From: Pseudopedobacter alpinus
GTDB lineage: Bacteria; Bacteroidota; Bacteroidia; Sphingobacteriales; Sphingobacteriaceae
Length of the DNA stretch: 64,000 nucleotides
Reading direction: 5' to 3'
NCBI RefSeq assembly: GCF_042684645.1
Contig: NZ_JBHULV010000025.1
Span: 1-64,000 of the forward strand
Shown here: positions 18,066 to 26,123 of the stretch, piece by piece
Layout of the letters: the number at the start of each line of letters is the position of its first letter
Numbering within the stretch: the stretch's first letter is position 1
The notes under the pieces: model-generated
Databases searched by the model: none
Seen by the model: only the letters and a program-made list of their open reading frames with translations
What the model was told of the DNA's origin: nothing
Made by a program: the position numbers and the translations under genes

Positions 18066-19148
18066 TTATTTACCAATACCAAAACCAAGACCTGCCGTTA
18101 CTGCTTGGTACTCGCCAATACTATATGATCCGTATAGTCTGAAAAACGCAAGGTGTAATGAGAAGCCCACATTGCCTCTTAAACCAGCAATGTCTTTCTG
18201 TTTGATATTAACAGGGTCAATAAATGTTGTGAATTTATCATCATTTGTTGCGTTAGGATCTGTAACTGTTGGCGCACCAGTTCTTGCTACATAAGTGCCT
18301 AATAAACCTAACTCTGTTTTTGCTGTATTGTATCCGATTGACGCAAATGGGGTGAAAATAGCAAGCTTTTTAGATACAATTGCATCAAATGTATATCCTG
18401 ATAATTTACCTTCTACTCTTTGATTCAGATTTGACCCCGAGTTTTTATCATCAAGTTGGTCTTCAATTGGAATGCTTTTATCATAAGTTAATTGGTTGTA
18501 ACCAAAAGCCAAAGCAATATCAATAGGTATAATCTTTTCTGTTTTACCAGGCATTAAAAGTTTGGTGATTTCATGTTTAATTCCAAAACCTAAAACTTGT
18601 AGAGTTCCATAATCATCACTTTTTCCAAGTTTTGGAGAGTAACGAACAGATATATCTGTGTTTTTAATTACACCAACTGTTAATTGAATTTGTGGAGAAG
18701 GAACCATGTTAAAGCCTAATCCGTTTGGCATGTTAAAAGAACTAACATTATTGCCATTATTGTCTTTTAGGGTAATCTCTGCTCCAGTTACGTCTTCACC
18801 AAATAAAGTAGGAGTTGAAGCGTTAGAGTTAAAAGATGTCCTAGATGATAAGCCTAAATCGCCAAGTCTGAAAAATTGATCAGAGGAAGGTACGATTGCA
18901 GCCGTACCTTGAATTCTTAAATCAAATTTACCTAAGTTTTTTGCTTTGGCCGAGTTGTACCAAGCACTATTCATACCGAAACCAAAACCTTTAAAAGCTG
19001 GCATTAGGTAAGCTTGTGCTAATTTGGTAGCATCGCCGGGACCAGATTTTATTAAATCTGAAACATCTTGAGCTTTAACATTACTGGAAATGCTAGCTGC
19101 TAATAATATTGAAAAAGTTAATTTTGTGACAGTAATTATTTTTTTCAT
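18066..19148 (-). CDS. Outer membrane beta-barrel protein, DUF6588 type
   Basis: A 360-residue protein with a 26-residue signal peptide (ending VKAQ). The mature protein starts DVSDLIKSGPGDATKLAQAYLMPAFKGFGFGMN, then shows repeated amphipathic beta strands and ends with an aromatic/glycine-rich strand. This pattern matches the DUF6588 proteins of Bacteroidota, which are predicted outer membrane barrels of unknown function; the family name is from memory and could not be checked. It is a single-gene unit with its own variant promoter box and terminator. Confidence 0.7.
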   Translation of the reverse strand: MKKIITVTKLTFSILLAASISSNVKAQDVSDLIKSGPGDATKLAQAYLMPAFKGFGFGMNSAWYNSAKAKNLGKFDLRIQGTAAIVPSSDQFFRLGDLGLSSRTSFNSNASTPTLFGEDVTGAEITLKDNNGNNVSSFNMPNGLGFNMVPSPQIQLTVGVIKNTDISVRYSPKLGKSDDYGTLQVLGFGIKHEITKLLMPGKTEKIIPIDIALAFGYNQLTYDKSIPIEDQLDDKNSGSNLNQRVEGKLSGYTFDAIVSKKLAIFTPFASIGYNTAKTELGLLGTYVARTGAPTVTDPNATNDDKFTTFIDPVNIKQKDIAGLRGNVGFSLHLAFFRLYGSYSIGEYQAVTAGLGFGIGK

Positions 19149-19481
19149 CTTGGGAATAAAATTAATTATTCCGAAAGTAAATCTTTCTGATTAGAAATGG
19201 AAAAAAGTTTAGTACAAAAATTGTTTTAGTGTAAAAATTTTTCATTTTAATTATGTTTAATAGTTTTATAGAATAAATCGGTATTATCAAATATAATACC
19301 AAATGATGTTTTTATGACAAAGCTTTTTGAGGATGGTTTAAAATGAATTTTAAAATTCTATGTTTTTTTTCTAAAATATTTATGGATTTAACCAAAGTAT
19401 CTCAGCTTAAACTTTTTTGTATTTTAAACAAATTTGGCTTAAAATATATATCTAATTAAATAATTAGTTTAAAAAATCTTA
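19149..19481. other. AT-rich intergenic region between divergent genes
   Basis: No gene found. It holds the -7 box of the left gene at its left end and the rluD promoter just beyond its right end. Short frames of up to 25 codons (for example at 19381) have no supporting features. Confidence 0.7.
19172..19179 (-). promoter_or_regulatory. Variant -7 box TACTTTCG
   Basis: The minus strand reads TACTTTCG 23 nt before the ATG at 19148, one mismatch from TAnnTTTG. The identical octamer precedes the deacetylase gene at 44248. Confidence 0.4.
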
Positions 19482-19513
19482 TTGGCTATAATCTAAACAG
19501 TTTCTTAGTTTTG
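19482..19513 (+). promoter_or_regulatory. Promoter of rluD, probably giving a leaderless transcript
   Basis: TTG (19482-19484), 21 nt, TAGTTTTG (19506-19513). The ATG begins 5 nt after the box, about where transcription should start, so there is no room for a Shine-Dalgarno sequence. Confidence 0.6.
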
Positions 19514-19518
19514 CAACA

Positions 19519-20550
19519 ATGAGTATAGATAACGATTTACCAGAACAAGAAGATAACGACCTTTTTGAACATTTTCAAATTGTAGTTGATAAAGGACAAT
19601 CTTTATTAAGAATAGACAAGTTTTTAATGCTGCGTATAGTAAATGCGTCACGTAATCGTATTCAAAATGCAATAGATGCCGAGAATGTTTTAGTAAATCA
19701 AAAGCCAATTAAGGCAAGTTATAAAGTAAAACCTTCTGATGAAATTAGTATTGTACTGCCTCACCCACCCAGAGATAATGAGGTTTACCCAGAAGATATT
19801 CCTATTAATATAGCCTACGAAGATGATGATGTTATTTTAGTAAATAAGGAGCCTGGTATGGTGGTGCACCCGGGCTATGGTAATTGGAGCGGCACTTTGG
19901 TTAATGCTTTGGTGTTTCATTTTAAACAATTACCGCAGTTACCAGGTAACGATGGCAGGCCTGGTTTAGTACACCGAATAGATAAGGATACGTCTGGCTT
20001 ATTGCTAATTAGTAAAAACGAAAGAGCTATGACTTATTTGGCAAAGCAGTTTTATAATCATTCCATTACTAGGCAATATTTAGCTTTGGTTTGGGGCGAT
20101 TTAGAACATGATGGAACCATAGAAGGATATATAGGACGAAGTGCCAAAGACCGTAAAGTAATGGATGTTTATGATGATCCTGAAAAAGGAAAATGGTCTG
20201 TTACACATTACAAAGTAATAGAACGTTTTAATTATGTAACACTAGTACAATGCGAATTAGAAACAGGAAGAACACACCAAATTAGGGCACACATGCAACA
20301 CATTGGGCATCCTTTATTTAGTGATGCCTCTTATGGAGGCGATAAAATAAGAAAAGGTACTTTGTTTGCTAAATATAAATCTTTTGTAGAAAATTGTTTC
20401 AACATTATCCCTAGACAAGCTTTACACGCTAAAACATTAGGCTTTTTACACCCAACTACTAAAAAACACATTCATTTTGAAACAGATTTACCACAAGATT
20501 TTGTAGATGTTTTAGATAAATGGAGAAATTACATAAAAATTGAAGATTAG
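19519..20550 (+). CDS. rluD: RluD-family 23S rRNA pseudouridine synthase
   Basis: A 343-residue enzyme that isomerises uridines in 23S rRNA. Residues 25-85 form an S4 RNA-binding domain (LLRIDKFLMLRI...SRNRIQNAI). The RluA/RluD catalytic domain follows, with YEDDDVILVNKEPGMVVHPG (100-119) and the catalytic aspartate D155 in VHRIDKDTSGLLL. The later blocks QYLALVWG and TGRTHQIRAHMQHIGHPLFSD are typical. The RluD assignment (helix 69 sites) over RluC is favoured by the S4 domain and motif spacing. A start-proximal promoter precedes it. Confidence 0.92.
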   Translation: MSIDNDLPEQEDNDLFEHFQIVVDKGQSLLRIDKFLMLRIVNASRNRIQNAIDAENVLVNQKPIKASYKVKPSDEISIVLPHPPRDNEVYPEDIPINIAYEDDDVILVNKEPGMVVHPGYGNWSGTLVNALVFHFKQLPQLPGNDGRPGLVHRIDKDTSGLLLISKNERAMTYLAKQFYNHSITRQYLALVWGDLEHDGTIEGYIGRSAKDRKVMDVYDDPEKGKWSVTHYKVIERFNYVTLVQCELETGRTHQIRAHMQHIGHPLFSDASYGGDKIRKGTLFAKYKSFVENCFNIIPRQALHAKTLGFLHPTTKKHIHFETDLPQDFVDVLDKWRNYIKIED

Positions 20551-20582
20551 TTGAAATATCTTCAATCCAAATCATAGCTTTG
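20551..20582 (+). promoter_or_regulatory. Promoter of the class IV aminotransferase gene, same geometry as rluD
   Basis: TTG (20551-20553), 21 nt, TAGCTTTG (20575-20582), with the ATG 7 nt later. The TTG starts on the base directly after the rluD stop codon. Confidence 0.6.
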
Positions 20583-20589
20583 CAGCCTT

Positions 20590-21435
20590 ATGCAAAAAAA
20601 CTTTATCAATTATAACGGAGAAATTTTAGATGAAGATGAGAAACTTTTCACTATCACTAATCGTGGTTATAAATATGGTGATGGTTTATTTGAAACCATG
20701 CGTGTATCAAACGGAAAGTTAAATTTTGCAGATTTACATGCAGATAGGTTACAAAAAGGAATGAAAATATTAAAATTAGAAGGTTATTCTAATTTTGATA
20801 CCTATTTTTTGAAAGACAAGGCTGATGAACTTTGCAAAAGGAATAAAATTACTAAAAATGCAAAACTAAGACTAACCGTTTTTAGAGATGCAGCTGGTTT
20901 GTACACTCCAACAGAAAATAAAAGTGCTTACACTTTAGAAATAACCCCTTTAGACTCTCCTTTTTACCAAATTAATCCTAAAGGTTTAATTATGGATGTT
21001 TATGATGAAATTCACAAACCAATAAATAAACTATCAAATCTAAAAACTTGTAATGCACTTCCTTATGTAATGGCGGGTATTTACAAAAAGCAAATGCGTT
21101 TAGATGAAGCTTTTATTTTAAACCAAAACGGTTTCTTATGCGAAACAATTAGTGCCAATGTTTTTTTAGTTTATAAAGGACAAATTTATACACCGGCATT
21201 AAGCGAAGGTTGTATAGGCGGTGTTATGCGGCAAGTAGTAATGCAACTTACTAAAGAACATGATTTAAACATGATTGAAGCTCAAATAAACCCAGAAATT
21301 TTAGATGAGGTTGAGGAAGTTTTTATCACCAACGCATCAAAAGGAATACAATGGGTAATGGGTTTTAACCGTAAAAGATATTTTAACGAGGTATCTAGGT
21401 TTTTAGTAGAAAAGCTGAATAAAAAAGTTAAATAA
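20590..21435 (+). CDS. Class IV aminotransferase (4-amino-4-deoxychorismate lyase/BCAT-like)
   Basis: A 281-residue fold-type IV PLP enzyme. The N-terminal RGYKYGDGLFETMRVSNGKL (26-45) is the family start. The Schiff-base lysine is K152 in LSNLKTCNALPYVMA, and the PLP-binding Glu lies in FLCETISANVFLV (about 184-196). Family members are 4-amino-4-deoxychorismate lyase (PabC, folate synthesis), D-amino acid aminotransferase and branched-chain aminotransferase. The length and the GDGLFET motif favour a PabC-like enzyme. No folate gene is adjacent, so the assignment is tentative. It has its own promoter. Confidence 0.8.
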   Translation: MQKNFINYNGEILDEDEKLFTITNRGYKYGDGLFETMRVSNGKLNFADLHADRLQKGMKILKLEGYSNFDTYFLKDKADELCKRNKITKNAKLRLTVFRDAAGLYTPTENKSAYTLEITPLDSPFYQINPKGLIMDVYDEIHKPINKLSNLKTCNALPYVMAGIYKKQMRLDEAFILNQNGFLCETISANVFLVYKGQIYTPALSEGCIGGVMRQVVMQLTKEHDLNMIEAQINPEILDEVEEVFITNASKGIQWVMGFNRKRYFNEVSRFLVEKLNKKVK

Positions 21436-21827
21436 TCTTCGATTATTGATTTTGAAAATTTTTTGAATTAAAATAAGCACATCAAATACCTCAAATTTAA
21501 ATATCCGTTTTCAAGCTCCCTTAATTTCAAATTTTTCATTAAAGAAAACTATTTTTAAAACTTTAAGAATTGTAGAAAAAGAACAATAAATAAATTATCA
21601 GGGGACTCTTTAACTGCTACTTGTAATTTTCTAAAATTAAGTTTTTAAACTTTCAACAATAGGAGGTTTTATTTCTTAAAACCATTAAAATTATCTATAA
21701 ACATTAAACTTAGCCAAATTTTTATTCACTGATTATTAATTATTTAGTAAAACATGATTAGAATTTTGATTAATTTCTTAGTTACAGATTTTTTAATTAA
21801 TTAATTTGTGGAACACAAACAGATTTC
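21436..21827. other. AT-rich intergenic region without a recognised feature
   Basis: I see no gene, no clear terminator and no consensus promoter in these 392 bases. It must hold the 5' leader and promoter of the LytTR regulator gene. Confidence 0.6.
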
Positions 21828-22580
21828 ATGGTAAAAATTAAAGCCATTATAGTTGATGACGAAGAAAATGCTAGGTTATTATTGCAAAGTTTTATAACAG
21901 AATTTTGTGAAAACATTGAACTTGTTGGGCTTGCATCCGATGTTAAAACTGCTGTAAAATTAATCAATAACAACGAGGTTGATTTAGTGTTTTTGGATAT
22001 TGAGATGCCTAACGAAAATGGATTTGCATTATTTGAATATTTTGAAAAACCCAGTTTTAAAACTATTTTTTGCACAGCATATTCAGAATATGCTTTAAAA
22101 GCTTTTGAAGTATCTGCTGTTGATTATATTCTAAAGCCAATTGGCATTAAAAAGTTGCAAGAAGCGGTTGAAAAATTAAATGAATTTAAACTCCCGAATC
22201 ATCAGGTGGGAGAAGTTTTAAAAGAAAATTTATTCAATAATAAAATTAAAAAAATTGGTCTTCACTTAGGTGATGCTACTGTTTTTTTTAATTTAGAAGA
22301 TATCTATTACTTTGAGGCAGATGGATCTTACACTTACATGGTACATAAAAATGGAAGAGAATTGGTTGTTAAAAAAATCAAACATTTTGAGGGTTTATTA
22401 GGAATTGATATTGGTTTTTTTAGAATACACCGTTCATATTTAATTAATTTAATTCACATTAAAAAATACACCAAAAAAGAAGGCCTATCTGTTGTTTTAG
22501 CTGATGATAAAACGCTTGCAATTTCTAGAGAACGTAAAGAAGATTTTGAACAATTTTTAAAAGTTAGCAACTTTCAATAA
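21828..22580 (+). CDS. LytTR-family response regulator
   Basis: A 250-residue regulator. The receiver domain (1-120) has the acidic pair in IIVDDEENA, the phospho-acceptor D57 in VFLDIEMPNENGF, the Thr/Ser switch position in FCTAYSEYALKAF and the conserved Lys in YILKPIG. From about residue 140 a LytTR DNA-binding domain follows (IYYFEADGSYTYMVHKNGRE, FFRIHRSYLINLIHIKKYTKK). LytTR proteins bind short repeated DNA elements as dimers. It lies 7 nt upstream of the TPR histidine kinase, which is its evident partner. Confidence 0.93.
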   Translation: MVKIKAIIVDDEENARLLLQSFITEFCENIELVGLASDVKTAVKLINNNEVDLVFLDIEMPNENGFALFEYFEKPSFKTIFCTAYSEYALKAFEVSAVDYILKPIGIKKLQEAVEKLNEFKLPNHQVGEVLKENLFNNKIKKIGLHLGDATVFFNLEDIYYFEADGSYTYMVHKNGRELVVKKIKHFEGLLGIDIGFFRIHRSYLINLIHIKKYTKKEGLSVVLADDKTLAISRERKEDFEQFLKVSNFQ

Positions 22581-22587
22581 AATATAT

Positions 22588-24450
22588 ATGACAAAATCTT
22601 TAAGCCTGTATTTATGTTTAGTTTTAATTAGCGTTTTTAATGTTTTTGGAAATATTGATAGTGCCGCCCTTAAAATTGATAATTATAAAAAAAATGACAC
22701 CATTAAGGTTGAAATGATGGTTGATTATTGTGTGGCAAATACGTTTTCAATATCAGATCAAATGCTTACGTATGCTACCCAAGCTTTTAAATTATCAAAA
22801 CAATTAAATTATAAAATTGGAGAAATTAGGGCGCTAAATTGTTTAGGGAATTATTATTACCAACAAGCCATTTATGATAAAGCCATCAGCTTTTACACAA
22901 AAGCATTAACACTTGCTGAAAAAAAAGCAGATATAAAAAATATTGTTATAGGGAAAAGTAATTTGGCTAGTTTATATACCCGCAATAAACAACCAGATAA
23001 GGCTTTAAAAATGTTTAAAGATGCCGATAGCTTATTGGTAAAGTCTGGTGAATCGTTCTCGCAAAACAGAGCGGCTATTTTAACAAATACAGGTGCACTT
23101 TACTCATCTATTGGGCAGCATTTACAAGCTATTAATTTGCATACTAAAGTGCTTCAAATTTGCGAAAAATTAAATATTCCGTTTGGTATAGCTTTAGCCA
23201 AAAGTAATATTGGCGAGGAGTATGTTTACTTAAAAAACTATAATGCAGCTATTGGTTATTTGCAGCCTGCTTTAGCTGTGTGCCTAGCACATAACTTAAA
23301 TAATTTGGTTTCAAACGTTTATAAAAACTTAGGGAGAGCTTATGAACTAAAGAAAGATAATACCAAAGCATTATTTTATTTTAACAAAGCAGTTCTTATT
23401 GCTAAACAAACAAATAATCAAAATACTTTACTTACAGCAAGCCAAAAACTACACGAAATTTATGCAATAAAAGGAGATTTTAAAAATGCCTATCAACTTG
23501 CTTTATTGTTTTTGAATGTTAATGATAGCATAAATGGTAATGTAAAACAAAAAGCAATTGCAGAAATTAACACCAAATACGAAACCGAAAAGAAAGAAGC
23601 CACCATAAAAGCCTTAAGTCAAAATAAGCAAATTGCCGAATTAAAATCTAAACAAAAAAACATACTCATATTTAGTTTAATTGGTGCTTTTATTACAATT
23701 GCTTTATTGGGTTATTTCCTTTTTTCAAGGTATAAAATCAATAAAAAGAACGAATTATTGAATGCAAAGTTACTAGCAGCCGAAAAACTTTTAGCATCAG
23801 AAAAGAAAGTAACAGACAGCGAAATTAAAGCCTTAAAAAGTCAGATGAATCCGCATTTTATTTTTAATGCTTTAAATGGTATTCAACAACAGTTTATGTA
23901 CGGCGATAAGTTAGTGGCTAATGAGCAAATGAGTAATTTCACTTATTTAACCCGTCAAATTTTAGAAGTTTCCGGAAAAAAGAATATTACTTTAAGTACA
24001 GAAATTGAAATTATAACTAAATACTTGGAGCTTGAGAAAATGAGGTTTCAAAAAGATTTTTTTTATGATATAACTGTTTATCCAAATATTGACGATGAAT
24101 ACTTAAGGTTACCTCCTATGTTGTTACAGCCGTTTATAGAGAATAGCATTAAACACGGCCTTATGCATAAAGAAGGTTTAAAGAAACTTCACATTAATTT
24201 CGAATTATCTGATAATGAAGAATATTTGTTAGTTAAAATAACAGATAACGGAATTGGAAGAAAAAAATCAGAAGAAATAAAATCGCAGCAAATTCTACAA
24301 CACAATTCTTTTTCTAGCGAAGCAATTTCGCAAAGATTGCAACTAATTGCCAAAAACAATACCGACGATTTAATGGTTTACATCGATTTATTTAATGATG
24401 AAAAACAATCCTCTGGAACTCAATTATTGGTAAAAATTTATTTAGGATAA
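22588..24450 (+). CDS. TPR-sensor histidine kinase, LytS/YehU type
   Basis: A 620-residue kinase. It has a signal peptide (1-21), then about seven tetratricopeptide repeats (roughly 60-330; LNCLGNYYYQQAIYDKAISFYTKAL is one), a short coiled coil, one membrane helix (about 357-378), and a His_kinase domain with H423 in KSQMNPHFIFNALNG. HATPase_c follows, with N box LQPFIENSIKHGL and DNGIGR. The periplasmic TPR sensor facing a cytoplasmic LytS-type kinase is common in Bacteroidota. It forms a two-component system with the regulator 7 nt upstream. The signal sensed is unknown; the neighbouring broken lipoprotein could once have been a target. Confidence 0.92.
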   Translation: MTKSLSLYLCLVLISVFNVFGNIDSAALKIDNYKKNDTIKVEMMVDYCVANTFSISDQMLTYATQAFKLSKQLNYKIGEIRALNCLGNYYYQQAIYDKAISFYTKALTLAEKKADIKNIVIGKSNLASLYTRNKQPDKALKMFKDADSLLVKSGESFSQNRAAILTNTGALYSSIGQHLQAINLHTKVLQICEKLNIPFGIALAKSNIGEEYVYLKNYNAAIGYLQPALAVCLAHNLNNLVSNVYKNLGRAYELKKDNTKALFYFNKAVLIAKQTNNQNTLLTASQKLHEIYAIKGDFKNAYQLALLFLNVNDSINGNVKQKAIAEINTKYETEKKEATIKALSQNKQIAELKSKQKNILIFSLIGAFITIALLGYFLFSRYKINKKNELLNAKLLAAEKLLASEKKVTDSEIKALKSQMNPHFIFNALNGIQQQFMYGDKLVANEQMSNFTYLTRQILEVSGKKNITLSTEIEIITKYLELEKMRFQKDFFYDITVYPNIDDEYLRLPPMLLQPFIENSIKHGLMHKEGLKKLHINFELSDNEEYLLVKITDNGIGRKKSEEIKSQQILQHNSFSSEAISQRLQLIAKNNTDDLMVYIDLFNDEKQSSGTQLLVKIYLG

Positions 24451-24562
24451 ACATTAGTGGTGAAAAATTTACCGTTCGTGAAGTTTTTTATACGTTTCGT
24501 GAGGTTTTAAAAATTCAGTTATTACATTTTATAACCTTTGAATTATAAAACAATTTAAAATC

Positions 24563-24997
24563 ATGAAAAAAATACAAACTATCATTATCATTACATTTTT
24601 AGCTTTTTCAACAGCTTTAATGTCTTGCAAAAAAGACGAAACCGCTACCAACAAAGATTTATTAGTAGGTAAAAAATGGTATTATAAAACTTAAATAAGT
24701 ACAAATTTATCAACAGATTCTAAGAGAACTTATGAACTATCAAACCCTAGTTACTTTTGGTTATTTAAAGCAGATGGAACATACGAAGAAACATGGGATT
24801 GGGGTAATGGAACATATACTTTAAGCGATGACCAAAAAAACATTAATGTTAAAATTGGAACATCTACATATAATATGAATATTACAAAAATAACTGATAC
24901 TGAATTAGAATTTAATTATTCCTATTCTGGTAAAGGCGCTGGTAATTCTGCTTTTGTATTAACTACTGTGGTTCCTGTTTCAATAATAAAACAATAG
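24563..24997 (+). pseudogene. Lipoprotein gene interrupted by one in-frame TAA
   Basis: An ATG at 24563 opens a frame of 145 codons that is continuous to a TAG at 24995-24997, except for a single TAA at 24692-24694 (codon 44). The N-terminus is a lipoprotein signal with lipobox ALMSC followed by KKDE. The part after the stop reads like a normal domain (SYFWLFKADGTYEETWDWGN, then TYTLSDDQKNINVKI and ITDTELEFNYSY), the pattern of the small lipocalin-like lipoproteins of this phylum. Codon use is the same on both sides. A terminator follows at 25031. Either a recent nonsense mutation or a base error; read-through at TAA is unlikely. Confidence 0.75.
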
Positions 24998-25030
24998 CCT
25001 AACTATTTTATAAAAATATTTATTCGAAGC

Positions 25031-25058
25031 AAAAAACTGGACTTAGTTCCAGTTTTTT
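25031..25058 (+). terminator. Intrinsic terminator after the interrupted lipoprotein gene
   Basis: An 11-bp stem (25031-25041 with 25048-25058), 6-nt loop, whose right arm ends in six T. It lies 33 nt after the TAG at 24997. The symmetric A/T ends mean it could act in both directions. Confidence 0.75.
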
Positions 25059-25099
25059 GGTTTAAATTTATTTCTTGGATTTAGGCTTAACAAAGAATA

Positions 25100-25888
25100 A
25101 TGATATTTATAGATCAGTTGAGTAAAGAAATAGAAATAAAGTATCCGCCTAAGCGCATTATTTCTTTAGTGCCCTCGCAAACAGAATTATTATTTGATTT
25201 AGGTTTAAATGAAGAAATTGTTGGAGTGACAAAGTTTTGCATACATCCAAAAGATAAAGTTAAGCAGGCAACCAAAATAGGAGGGACTAAAAAATTAGAT
25301 ATTGATAAAATAAGACAATTGAAACCCGATTTAATTATTGGCAACAAAGAAGAAAACCAAAAAGAAGATATTGAATTACTGATGCAGGAGTTTCCGGTTT
25401 GGATGAGTGATATTTATAATTTGGAAGACGCTTTAAACATGATTTTAGGGATAGGAGCGTTGGTATGTAAAAAAGCAGAAGCTAAGTTTATTATTGATGA
25501 TATTGAAAACTCTTTTAGCAACTTATTACTATCAATAAAAAACAAACCGCGTAAAAAAGCAGCTTATTTTATTTGGAAAGCCCCAAATATGTTAGCGGGC
25601 TCTAATACTTACATTAATGAAATGTTAAAATATTGCGGTTTACAAAATATTGTTGAACAACAAAGATACCCAAGTTTTACAACTGATGAACTGCTGAATT
25701 TGCAGCCTGAGGTTGTTTTACTATCTTCAGAGCCATATCCTTTTACACAAAAACATGTTTTAGCATATAAAAATATTTGGCCTAATGCAAAAGTGGAATT
25801 GGTTGATGGTGAAATGTTTAGCTGGTACGGGAGTAGGTTAAAGTTGGCTGCTAATTATTTTAAACAATTAAATTCAAATTTATTTTGA
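25100..25888 (+). CDS. BtuF-like helical-backbone metal receptor protein without a signal peptide
   Basis: A 262-residue member of the class III periplasmic-binding-protein fold used for vitamin B12 and siderophore uptake. The start is PKRIISLVPSQTELLFDLGL, then IVGVTKFCIHP and IGGTKKLDIDKIRQLKPDLIIGNKEEN, which is the N-lobe pattern of BtuF/TroA-like proteins. The C-lobe has TDELLNLQPEVVLLSSEPYPF. There is no signal peptide, and an in-frame TAA lies four codons upstream of the ATG, so a longer start is excluded. It is therefore probably cytoplasmic, unlike BtuF. No ABC permease or TonB receptor is adjacent. Possible roles are corrinoid handling or a scavenging step, but both are inference. 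Confidence 0.85.
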   Translation: MIFIDQLSKEIEIKYPPKRIISLVPSQTELLFDLGLNEEIVGVTKFCIHPKDKVKQATKIGGTKKLDIDKIRQLKPDLIIGNKEENQKEDIELLMQEFPVWMSDIYNLEDALNMILGIGALVCKKAEAKFIIDDIENSFSNLLLSIKNKPRKKAAYFIWKAPNMLAGSNTYINEMLKYCGLQNIVEQQRYPSFTTDELLNLQPEVVLLSSEPYPFTQKHVLAYKNIWPNAKVELVDGEMFSWYGSRLKLAANYFKQLNSNLF

Positions 25889-25894
25889 AAAGCA

Positions 25895-25925
25895 TTTGTA
25901 TTAAAGCTGCTAAATCATATCTTTG
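25895..25925 (+). promoter_or_regulatory. Promoter of tRNA-Leu
   Basis: TTTG (25895-25898), 19 nt, TATCTTTG (25918-25925), a perfect match to the Bacteroidota consensus and spacing. The tRNA begins 45 nt after the box, leaving a 5' leader for RNase P. Confidence 0.75.
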
Positions 25926-25970
25926 CAATCCAAAATAATTACTAATTGTTTTGAGAAAAAAATCCTAAAT

Positions 25971-26052
25971 GCGGAAGTGGCGTAATTGGTAGCCGCACCA
26001 GACTTAGGATCTGGCGCTTCACGGCGTGGGGGTTCGAGTCCCTTCTTCCGCA
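25971..26052 (+). tRNA. tRNA-Leu (UAG)
   Basis: The acceptor GCGGAAG pairs with CTTCCGC. The anticodon stem CCAGA/TCTGG encloses a loop with TAG. A long variable arm (GCTTCACGGCGT region) marks a class II tRNA, and the T arm GGGTTCGAGTCCC is intact. The discriminator is A. CCA is not encoded. A terminator follows within 10 nt. Confidence 0.95.
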
Positions 26053-26060
26053 CTAAAACC

Positions 26061-26090
26061 AATCCCTCCCACAAAATGGGAGGGATTTTT
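26061..26090 (+). terminator. Intrinsic terminator after tRNA-Leu
   Basis: An 11-bp GC-rich stem (26061-26071 with 26077-26087), 5-nt loop, then T-run to 26090. It ends the tRNA transcript 34 nt before trigger factor, whose start leaves little room for its own promoter, so partial read-through is possible. Confidence 0.9.
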
Positions 26091-26123
26091 GTATAAAGAC
26101 GTAGCAATAATAAATAATTCAGT

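Noticed and set aside
19381..19458. 25-codon frame upstream of rluD
   Set aside because: No supporting signals and it lies just ahead of the rluD promoter.
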